The translations under genes were made by a program, and so were the position numbers. Source: Sinomicrobium soli (GTDB taxonomy: Bacteria; Bacteroidota; Bacteroidia; Flavobacteriales; Flavobacteriaceae). From it: a stretch of DNA of 64,000 bases. The stretch is from positions 1 through 64,000 of the forward strand of contig NZ_QLNV01000006.1 in assembly GCF_003285545.1 (NCBI RefSeq), given 5' to 3'. The notes beneath the pieces were generated by a model. That model made no database searches, had not been told where the DNA came from, and was given only the letters and a program-made list of their open reading frames with translations. Shown one piece after another: positions 16,924-23,310 of the stretch (position 1 is the stretch's first letter; each line of letters begins with the position of its first letter).

Positions 16924-17031
16924 TACAGGAATATGGTAATGCGTACCATAACACCTTACTTTTTTTAGGCGGGCATTATGATCTCCGTGTATATCAATAT
17001 AAAGATTTCACGTATTAAAAACATAAATAAC

Positions 17032-17039
17032 TATCTTTG
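17032..17039 (+). promoter_or_regulatory. -7 promoter box of the kinase-regulator operon
   Basis: TATCTTTG matches TAnnTTTG. The predicted start near 17044 leaves a leader of about 90 bases before the kinase ATG. No FNR-type box lies at the expected spacing, so this operon is not part of the regulon proposed for its neighbours. Confidence 0.5.
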
Positions 17040-17134
17040 AACACTGACATTCCGGTATGGGCCCCTGACAATATTGTTCAATGATCGGTTAAGGAGACCG
17101 CTGGTGAGAGATATTCAGATAAACAGTTGTATCC

Positions 17135-18373
17135 ATGAAGTTTTTCCAACAGGAAGAAAAGATTTTCAGCACTCTTCTCGAAACGATTTCGGAAGGAATA
17201 CTGGTCGTAGACGGGGAAAAGAATATCGTAGCGGTAAACAGCCCCCTGGAGGCGATGTTCGGCTATGAGAAAGACGAATTGATAGGAGAGAAACTCGACA
17301 TCCTGATCCCCCCGAGATACAGCAAAAGCCATGACGGGCATTTCAACAACTACTATGCCCGTTCCAGCAAGCGTAAAATGGCTGCGGGCAGGAACCTGTG
17401 GGGCATCAGGAAAGACAAGACACAGCTTCCGGTAGAGATCGGGCTCAATCCTTTCGTATTTAACGGGAACAAGTATGTCATTGCCCTGGTCATGGATGTA
17501 ACCGTGAGCCGGGAGGCAGAAAACAGGATACGCCAGCTCAATGAGGAGCTGGAGGAAAAGGTAGAGATACGTACCCGGGAGCTCAGGACATTGGTAAACC
17601 AGTTGAAGACAGAGGTGAAGCGCAGAACGGATGCCGAGAACAGGATCAAGAATGCCCTCCAGAAGGAAAAGGAACTCAACGAGTTGAAAACCAAGTTTCT
17701 TTCCCTGGTGTCCCACGAGTTCAAAACACCGCTGAGCAGTATCCTGGTATCGGCAACACTTATAGGAAAATACACCGGGGAAGAACAGCAGGAAAAACGG
17801 GAAAAACACCTGGAAACCATTAAAAATAAGGTCAGATACCTGAACAATATCCTCAATGATTTTTTATCTGTAGAACGCATAGAATCGGGGAAGGAAAAGT
17901 ATAAATTTGCTCCTTTTGAAGTGAGTAAAGTATTTAACGAAGTGATTTACGATGCCAATATGTTGCTGAAAACCGGGCAAAGAATCAATTTTCCCGATAA
18001 TACTGATGATTACGTACTCTGTCAGGACGAGAAAATACTTGAACTCATACTTTCCAACCTGGTGCGGAATGCAGTAAAATACTCTCCCGAACATACGGTG
18101 ATCGATATAGGTGTGAGAAGAGAAGAAAACATGTTTGTTTTCGAAGTGAAGGACCAGGGGATCGGTATTCCCCGGGAAGACCAGAAATATATATTCAGCA
18201 GATATTTCCGTGCCAGGAATGCCCTGATCGATCAGGGCACAGGTATCGGGCTCAACATCGTAAAAAGCCACCTGGAAAACCTCGGAGGTGAGATCAGTTT
18301 TGTCAGCGAGGAGGGCAAAGGAACGGTATTCACGGTAAAACTACCTAATTATGAAGAAGATATTACTCATTGA
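17135..18373 (+). CDS. PAS-domain sensor histidine kinase
   Basis: Residues 10-125 form a PAS domain (ETISEGILVVDGEKNIVAVN, FGYEKDELIGEKLDILIPPR) similar to FixL and ubiquitous aerobic sensors. Residues 125-185 are a coiled coil. HisKA follows, with phospho-accepting His194 in FLSLVSHEFKTPL. HATPase_c has an N-box LVRNAVKYSP, a G1-box DQGIGIP and a G2-box GTGIGLNIVKSHL. There is no transmembrane segment, so it is cytoplasmic. The ligand is unknown, and the FixL-type His for haem is not identifiable with certainty. Its last 23 bases overlap the next gene, which encodes its probable partner, so they are almost surely translationally coupled. Confidence 0.92.
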   Translation: MKFFQQEEKIFSTLLETISEGILVVDGEKNIVAVNSPLEAMFGYEKDELIGEKLDILIPPRYSKSHDGHFNNYYARSSKRKMAAGRNLWGIRKDKTQLPVEIGLNPFVFNGNKYVIALVMDVTVSREAENRIRQLNEELEEKVEIRTRELRTLVNQLKTEVKRRTDAENRIKNALQKEKELNELKTKFLSLVSHEFKTPLSSILVSATLIGKYTGEEQQEKREKHLETIKNKVRYLNNILNDFLSVERIESGKEKYKFAPFEVSKVFNEVIYDANMLLKTGQRINFPDNTDDYVLCQDEKILELILSNLVRNAVKYSPEHTVIDIGVRREENMFVFEVKDQGIGIPREDQKYIFSRYFRARNALIDQGTGIGLNIVKSHLENLGGEISFVSEEGKGTVFTVKLPNYEEDITH

Positions 18374-19397
18374 AGACGATCCCGTGTTAAGGGAAACTAC
18401 CGCAGAACTACTTGAGCTGTCGGGATATGAAATGCTGACCGCCCCCAACGGAAAGCAGGGGGTAGCCCTTGCGGTGGAACAGCTTCCGGATATTATCGTA
18501 TGCGATATCATGATGCCGGAACTCGACGGATACGGGGTACTGGAAACCCTGTCGGCAAATAAGGATACCCGTAAAATCCCCTTTATCTTTCTCTCTGCCA
18601 AAACCGAACGAAAGGAAGTACGCAGGGGGATGGACCTGGGCGCCGATGATTACCTGACCAAACCTTTTGAGGAAGAGGAACTTATAAGCGCTATCGAAAG
18701 CCGGATGGCCAAGGTTTCCCTGCTGGAGGAGGCAGGGGAAAAAGTACAACGGGAAGAGCAGGAAGAGGATATTCGCAACATCAATGAACTCAAAAACTTT
18801 TTTACGGATGAAGGGGAGTACCTCAGTTTTAAGGAAGGCGAAGTGATCTATGCGGAAGGAAACCACTCCAATTATATTTACCTTGTAGACCGCGGTATGG
18901 TAAAAACACATCGTATAGAGGAATTCGGCAAGGAGCTTATTACCGATATCAGCCGGGATGATGATTTTTTCGGCTATTATTCCTTTACCCGTAACATTCC
19001 TTATGAAGAATCGGCTACGGCATTGAAAGATACCGGGGTATATGCACTGCGCAAGGATACTTTTGCAGAAGTGCTGCATCAGAATCACAACCTGGCGGTG
19101 GAACTGGTGGAGTTTCTTGCCGGGGATCTTTCCGGGGCCAGGGAAAAACTCCTGCAGATGGCTTACGGATCGGTGCGAAAGAAAACGGCCGGCACCATAT
19201 TGCGTTTCGTGGAAAAACTGCAGTTCAAACCGGAACAGGAGATCAGGATCTCCCGGAACGATCTCGCCAGTGTGGCCGGAATTGCCCCGGAAAGCTTTAT
19301 CCGCACCTTGTCGGAACTCAAAAAGGAAGGACTTATAGCCATAGAAGGAAGAAATATAAAGGTACTTGATATTGAAGGACTTCATAGAATATCCTGA
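18351..19397 (+). CDS. Receiver-Crp fusion response regulator
   Basis: An unusual two-part regulator. Residues 1-120 are a CheY-like receiver (phospho-acceptor Asp52 in CDIMMPELDG, acidic pair IEDD near the start, Lys104 in YLTKPFE). After a short helical linker, residues 140-265 form a Crp/Fnr cyclic-nucleotide-type beta roll (FKEGEVIYAEGNHSNYIYLV). Residues 270-345 are a Crp winged helix, with recognition segment APESFIRTLSELKKEG. That helix has the same E-S-x-x-R pattern as the stand-alone Fnr-type protein at 22520-23203 (TESLIRILS). No FeS-ligand cysteines precede the effector domain. It probably turns a kinase signal into Fnr-like DNA binding. It overlaps the kinase gene by 23 bp. Confidence 0.92.
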   Translation: MKKILLIEDDPVLRETTAELLELSGYEMLTAPNGKQGVALAVEQLPDIIVCDIMMPELDGYGVLETLSANKDTRKIPFIFLSAKTERKEVRRGMDLGADDYLTKPFEEEELISAIESRMAKVSLLEEAGEKVQREEQEEDIRNINELKNFFTDEGEYLSFKEGEVIYAEGNHSNYIYLVDRGMVKTHRIEEFGKELITDISRDDDFFGYYSFTRNIPYEESATALKDTGVYALRKDTFAEVLHQNHNLAVELVEFLAGDLSGAREKLLQMAYGSVRKKTAGTILRFVEKLQFKPEQEIRISRNDLASVAGIAPESFIRTLSELKKEGLIAIEGRNIKVLDIEGLHRIS

Positions 19398-19460
19398 ATG
19401 ACAACTTCAACCTTCAACCACCAATTTATACTTCCCGGATTGCAGGCAGGGGCGGGCGGA

Positions 19461-19504
19461 TTGATATTTATCATATTTTGTTTTTGAAACAGCAGGTATT
19501 TTTG
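19461..19504 (+). promoter_or_regulatory. FNR-like box and -7 element for the universal stress protein
   Basis: TTGAT-ATTT-ATCAT (19461-19474) is a close match to TTGAT-N4-ATCAA. The perfect -7 box TATTTTTG lies at 19497-19504. The box centre (19467.5) is 36.5 bp before the last base of the -7 box, which puts it near -41.5, the class II activator position. Confidence 0.75.
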
Positions 19505-19525
19505 CTGCGATAGTTTGAAAACAAA

Positions 19526-20368
19526 ATGAAAAATATTCTGATCCCTACAGACTTTTCCGCAAATTCCCGGAATGCTATCCGGCATGCTCTTTCACTGTTC
19601 GGGCAGGGGAGTTGTCATTTTTACCTTTTGCATGTCGTCCAGCCTTATATATACGGGGCTACAGAGTTGCCGGTTACGGGTTTTCCCGCAGATGTGGAAA
19701 AGGGAATGATGGAAAAATCGTATTCGGAACTGGAAAGGATATTGTCGGAAATACGGGATGATTACCCGCATGCCGATGCCCGCTTTACACTTATGGCGGA
19801 GTATGGGTTCTTTATTGATTCCATGCGAAAGCTGGTAAGCGAAAAGGATATATCGCTTATCGTAATGGGAACAAGAGGGGCCTCGGGGCTGAGGGAAATG
19901 ACGGTAGGCAGCAATACGGGAGATGTGATCACCAAGGTAAAGTGCCCGGTACTGGTCATTCCGGAAGATACACCTTTGAAACCGGCCGGCCGCATGGTCT
20001 TTCCTACTGATTACAGTATTCCGTATTCACCCAGGGTACTGGATACCCTGTTGTTTTTTGCCGATCACTTTTCCATGTCGGTAGAAGTGCTTTACATGGT
20101 AAAAAAGAACGGAGAGAGCCTTACTGCAGAACAACAGGTGAACAAGGAGTATCTGTGCAGTTACCTGGAGCAGCGGCCACATGGTTTTCACCGGGTAAGG
20201 GGAAAAAACCTCGGCGAAGCCATAGAAGAGTTTACGGCCGGCAGGGATACCGACTGGGTGGCCATGATGGCCAAAAAACTCAATTTTTTCCAGCAGACCC
20301 TTTTCCGGCCAACGGTGGCCCGGATCAGCTATCATACCAGGATACCGTTCCTGGTGCTGCACGAATAA
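19526..20368 (+). CDS. Universal stress protein with two UspA domains
   Basis: A 280-residue protein with two tandem Usp folds (about 1-150 and 151-280). The first starts NILIPTDFSANSRNAIRHAL and contains the ATP loop MGTRGASGLREMTVGSNTGD followed by CPVLVIPEDTP. The second starts RMVFPTDYS and lacks a complete G-2x-G-9x-G(S/T) loop, so only the first is likely to bind ATP. Tandem Usp proteins are commonly induced under low oxygen or stress. The promoter here has an FNR-like box at -41.5, and the gene follows the kinase and receiver-Crp genes by 128 bp. Both support a role in micro-oxic adaptation. Confidence 0.9.
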   Translation: MKNILIPTDFSANSRNAIRHALSLFGQGSCHFYLLHVVQPYIYGATELPVTGFPADVEKGMMEKSYSELERILSEIRDDYPHADARFTLMAEYGFFIDSMRKLVSEKDISLIVMGTRGASGLREMTVGSNTGDVITKVKCPVLVIPEDTPLKPAGRMVFPTDYSIPYSPRVLDTLLFFADHFSMSVEVLYMVKKNGESLTAEQQVNKEYLCSYLEQRPHGFHRVRGKNLGEAIEEFTAGRDTDWVAMMAKKLNFFQQTLFRPTVARISYHTRIPFLVLHE

Positions 20369-20808
20369 CCGCTTATTGTACCGCTATCGGGTCTGGTAAA
20401 GGTTTGGTGGCATAAAACGATATTTTTATGGTAAGTATTTGAAAAATAGTTTTTTGTGATCTGTTTTGTTTGTCACTATTCGCGAATATGACAAAATAAA
20501 AACTTTCCCCGGGCAGACAGTTTCTTTACTTTAGTACCGGTAAATTTTTTGATCCAACCTCGAAGTATTTACCCCAAAAAGATGAGGAGAGGGTCCGGTT
20601 TCTGGGGAGGGACCGGGCATTTCCTCTTCTTTAGTGTTCTCATTCGAAGTCAAAACCTATGTGTTTTAGTTATAATGAGTGTTGCCTGAATAACTTAATA
20701 ACTGATTAACTTATTTACCAGTAATCAGTAACCAAGCAGCAATTTTATCACCTGTCGATTCAAGGCCGATAGGTTTAGTTAAATAATATTTTTATCATTA
20801 TTGATGCC
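20369..20808 (+). other. 440-bp gene-free interval with a palindrome and possible structured RNA
   Basis: No protein gene is visible. A near-perfect palindrome lies at 20469-20495: TTTGTCA-C-TATTCG / CGAATA-TGACAAA, symmetric apart from one inserted base. TACTTTAG at 20527-20534 resembles a -7 box with one mismatch. Downstream, GAGGAGAGGGTCC (20583-20596) can pair with GGGACC and TTTCCTC up to about 20630, giving a nested hairpin, and a T-rich stretch follows. A small RNA or a long regulated leader is possible. The stretch 20680-20760 (GTTGCCTGAATAACTTAATA) resembles 4240-4310 (GTTACCTGAATAACCTAATA), a second type of dispersed AT-rich repeat. Confidence 0.4.
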
Positions 20809-21177
20809 ATGTTACAGGTAAAACATGCCGGCCAGATGGTTTTTAAAGAGGAAATGGAAAATATCGGGAGTACCGGGGCATTGTTTCACGATCCCGGTTC
20901 CGGTTTCTATTATACCGACGGTATATACCGGTCGCTGGTACGCCTGCTGGGAAAACCGGAACTCATAGCTCATATTATCCGTATCGTCTCCGGGATGCCC
21001 GGAAGGGAACGGGAATTTATGAGGGTTAAACTGCGTCGTGACCACATACTTTTCTGTAACAGGGAGGAACACGTACTGCTCCGGGAAGAAGTGCCCGACA
21101 CGATCCCGCTTCCGGAGGAGATCTCGCTTTGTATATACTGTATAGGCCGTACACTCCTTTTGCCCGTGGAGTACTGA
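20809..21177 (+). CDS. Small hypothetical protein
   Basis: A 122-residue soluble protein I do not recognise. It is rich in charged residues, with a helical N-terminus (HAGQMVFKEEMENIG), a GSGFYYTDGIYRSLVRLLG stretch, and a C-terminal cysteine pair, CIYCIGRTLLLP. The CxxC near residue 109 could bind a metal or act in redox, but this is only a suggestion. It lies between a stress protein and a metallochaperone gene, on the same strand, with 440 bp of regulatory-looking DNA before it and a palindromic operator region after it. Codon use is like its neighbours, which supports a real gene. Confidence 0.6.
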   Translation: MLQVKHAGQMVFKEEMENIGSTGALFHDPGSGFYYTDGIYRSLVRLLGKPELIAHIIRIVSGMPGREREFMRVKLRRDHILFCNREEHVLLREEVPDTIPLPEEISLCIYCIGRTLLLPVEY

Positions 21178-21242
21178 GGCATTGATATTCCTGCCGGGCC
21201 TGCAACTTCACGTGGGCGGGGGCATTTTTTATATTTTTTAAA

Positions 21243-21294
21243 TGCAACAAAGTTGTATATGTAAAATAGTTTTTATATTTGCAACATTGTTGCA
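21243..21294 (+). promoter_or_regulatory. Promoter with two TGCAAC-N3-GTTGCA operators (Zur-like)
   Basis: Two 15-bp palindromes flank the promoter: TGCAACAAAGTTGTA (21243-21257, one mismatch) and TGCAACATTGTTGCA (21280-21294, perfect). A -33 TTG (21253-21255) sits in the first; the -7 box TATATTTG (21274-21281) runs into the second, which also covers the start point. A repressor binding both would shut the promoter. A Fur-family zinc regulator is the natural candidate, because the gene is a COG0523 GTPase; that identity is inference. Confidence 0.7.
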
Positions 21295-21308
21295 TTTTTA
21301 TTTAAGCT

Positions 21309-22505
21309 ATGAAAAAACTTCCTGTTACGGTATTAAGTGGTTTTCTGGGTGCCGGAAAAACCACATTGCTCAATTATATACTTCATCACAAACACGGTCT
21401 TAAGGTAGCGGTCATTGTAAATGATATGAGTGAGGTAAACGTAGATGCGAGGCTTGTGGAAGAGCAGAACGTATTGTCGCGTACCGAAGAAAAACTGGTG
21501 GAAATGAGCAACGGCTGTATCTGCTGTACGCTTCGGGAAGACCTGATGGTAGAAGTGGAGCGGCTGGCGCGGGAAGGGCGGTTCGATTACCTGCTGATAG
21601 AAAGTACGGGGATCAGCGAACCCGTACCGGTGGCACAGACCTTTTCCTATGCCGATCCGGAGAACGGGATCGACCTCTCTGCTTTCAGTTATATAGACAC
21701 CATGGTTACCGTAGTGGACAGCCATAATTTCCTGAAGGATTTCGGGACCGACGAATTGCTGGCGGACAGAAACCTGACGGATATGGAAGGAGACTACAGG
21801 ACCATCGTGAACCTTCTTACCGACCAGATAGAATTTGCCGATGTCATTATACTCAACAAGGCCGACCTGGCAGGAGAACAGAAGACCGGGTTGTTAAAGG
21901 CAGCCATAGGAAAACTGAATCCGGGGGCCAGGATTATCTCTACCTCGTTCGGGCAGGTAGCTCCCGCCGAAATACTGAACACCGGGCTGTTCGATTTCGA
22001 AGAGGCACAGATGTCGGCCGGGTGGCAGAAAGAGCTGGAGGCCGGGCACCACACCCCGGAAACGGAAGAGTACGGCATCGGTTCTTTCGTGTTCCGCAAC
22101 CAGCGGGCTTTTCATCCCGAACGTTTATGGAACTACCTGAACGAGCGTTACCCTTCCGGGATTATAAGGGCCAAAGGGCTGTTCTGGCTGGCTTCCAGGC
22201 CCGATGAGGCACTGAGCTTTTCACAGGCCGGCGGATCGTCGCGGATGGAGCGGGCCGGGGTATGGTGGTGCAGCATGCCGTTTTCCGAACGCATACGCTA
22301 TCCTTCTTACCTGGATCATAAGGAAGTGATCGAAGAACGGTGGAGCAGGAAGTGGGGAGACAGGATCAATGAACTGGTCTTTATCGGGCAGGATATGGAC
22401 CGGGAAACCATTGTCCGTGACCTGGAAGCCTGCCTGATCACGGAAACCGAAGAGTTATTGCTGGACGACAATACTTTTGAAGGCCCTTTTACGGGCTATC
22501 TGTAA
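21309..22505 (+). CDS. COG0523/CobW-family metallochaperone GTPase
   Basis: A G3E GTPase of 398 residues: Walker A GFLGAGKTTLL (from residue 11), the metal-binding GCICCTLRED with Cys70, Cys72 and Cys73, ESTGISEPVPVAQTF, the specificity motif ILNKADL, and a C-terminal CobW_C domain containing AFHPERLW and AKGLFWLASRPD. ZNG1, ZigA and YeiR relatives use GTP hydrolysis to load zinc (or another metal) into client enzymes during starvation. The double palindromic operator immediately upstream supports control by a metal repressor. The extended C-terminus resembles the ZigA/YciC group. The gene is monocistronic and convergent with the Fnr-type gene. Confidence 0.9.
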   Translation: MKKLPVTVLSGFLGAGKTTLLNYILHHKHGLKVAVIVNDMSEVNVDARLVEEQNVLSRTEEKLVEMSNGCICCTLREDLMVEVERLAREGRFDYLLIESTGISEPVPVAQTFSYADPENGIDLSAFSYIDTMVTVVDSHNFLKDFGTDELLADRNLTDMEGDYRTIVNLLTDQIEFADVIILNKADLAGEQKTGLLKAAIGKLNPGARIISTSFGQVAPAEILNTGLFDFEEAQMSAGWQKELEAGHHTPETEEYGIGSFVFRNQRAFHPERLWNYLNERYPSGIIRAKGLFWLASRPDEALSFSQAGGSSRMERAGVWWCSMPFSERIRYPSYLDHKEVIEERWSRKWGDRINELVFIGQDMDRETIVRDLEACLITETEELLLDDNTFEGPFTGYL

Positions 22506-22519
22506 AAAATCCGTATTAA

Positions 22520-23203
22520 TTACATCAGCGTAACCTTCTCCAGCCCCGACAGCTGTTCCAGGCGTATTTTTTTTCCGTCTGTAGCAACGTATTGCTCCCT
22601 GGCCAGCACAGATAATATACGGATCAGCGATTCGGTGGCCGTGCCTACCATGCCGGCCAGTTCTTCCCGGGTGAGTTGCACCAGCAGGTACCCGTCTTGA
22701 TCGGTCCCGAAAGTGTGGTACAGGTATAGGAGGGTATCCGCCAGTCGCTGTTTTACCGTTTTCTGTGCCATATTTACGGTAGAGTTATGCGCCTCTTTCA
22801 GATCGTGGCAGACCTCGTGTATGACCTTGGCAGAAAATTCGCGGTTGTTTTCAAAAGACCTCAGGATCTCTTCGCGGGGCAGCAGGCATATTTCCATGTC
22901 GTTTACGGCAGTAGCGCTGAGATTTACGGCTTCATTACCGATAAGGCTCCGCTGCCCCAGAAGGTCGCCCCTGCTCACCAGTTTTACGATGTGTTCCCGG
23001 CCGTTGGCACTTAATTTGGTGAGTTTGCAGATGCCTTTCTTGATACAGTATATTCCCCTGAGGTGCTCTCCTTCCTCAAAAAGGACTTGTCCCTTCTTTA
23101 TGTATTCCGAAGTCTTGCACACCGTCAGCCGTATCAGCTCGTTACGGGTAAGGGCGTGAAGGGCACTGAATTGTTTTACCATACATTGTTCACACTTGTT
23201 CAT
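22520..23203 (-). CDS. Fnr-type transcriptional regulator beside the cbb3 cluster
   Basis: A 227-residue Crp/Fnr protein: N-terminal cysteines Cys4 and Cys7 (MNKCEQCMVKQF), further cysteines at 29, 53 and 59, a cyclic-nucleotide-type beta roll (KKGQVLFEEGEHLRGIYCIK), a dimer helix, and a winged helix (LTREELAGMVGTATESLIRI). The recognition helix T-E-S-L-I-R keeps the Glu and Arg that contact DNA in Fnr and has no Crp-type Arg at the first position, fitting TGAT half-sites. The cysteines could hold an oxygen-sensing iron-sulfur cluster, although the spacing differs from E. coli FNR. I use ATG 23203; the frame further upstream begins with TTG. It is divergent from ccoI, a typical arrangement in Flavobacteriaceae. 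Confidence 0.9.
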   Translation of the reverse strand: MNKCEQCMVKQFSALHALTRNELIRLTVCKTSEYIKKGQVLFEEGEHLRGIYCIKKGICKLTKLSANGREHIVKLVSRGDLLGQRSLIGNEAVNLSATAVNDMEICLLPREEILRSFENNREFSAKVIHEVCHDLKEAHNSTVNMAQKTVKQRLADTLLYLYHTFGTDQDGYLLVQLTREELAGMVGTATESLIRILSVLAREQYVATDGKKIRLEQLSGLEKVTLM

Positions 23204-23248
23204 GGCTGCGGGATATTTCAACGACCGTATAAAAATACGAAAAGAACC

Positions 23249-23291
23249 TGACAAATATCATGTTATTTGCCGGTATGATGGATGATTTTTG
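23249..23291 (+). promoter_or_regulatory. FNR-like box and -7 element for ccoI
   Basis: TGAC-AAAT-ATCA (23249-23260) is followed by GATTTTTG (23284-23291, one mismatch to TAnnTTTG). The centre-to-end distance is 36.5 bp, identical to the other boxes. It lies between the divergent regulator and ccoI; no matching -7 box faces the regulator. Confidence 0.7.
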
Positions 23292-23310
23292 CAGCAAATA
23301 AAGCTGTATT

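Noticed and set aside
18408-19385. Minus-strand frame of 325 codons across the receiver-Crp gene
   Set aside because: It mirrors a real gene with clear domains. Its translation has no domain pattern.
20786-20797. ATAT-TTTT-ATCA half-site before the small unknown gene
   Set aside because: Only one half-site matches, and the required -7 position would fall inside the coding sequence.
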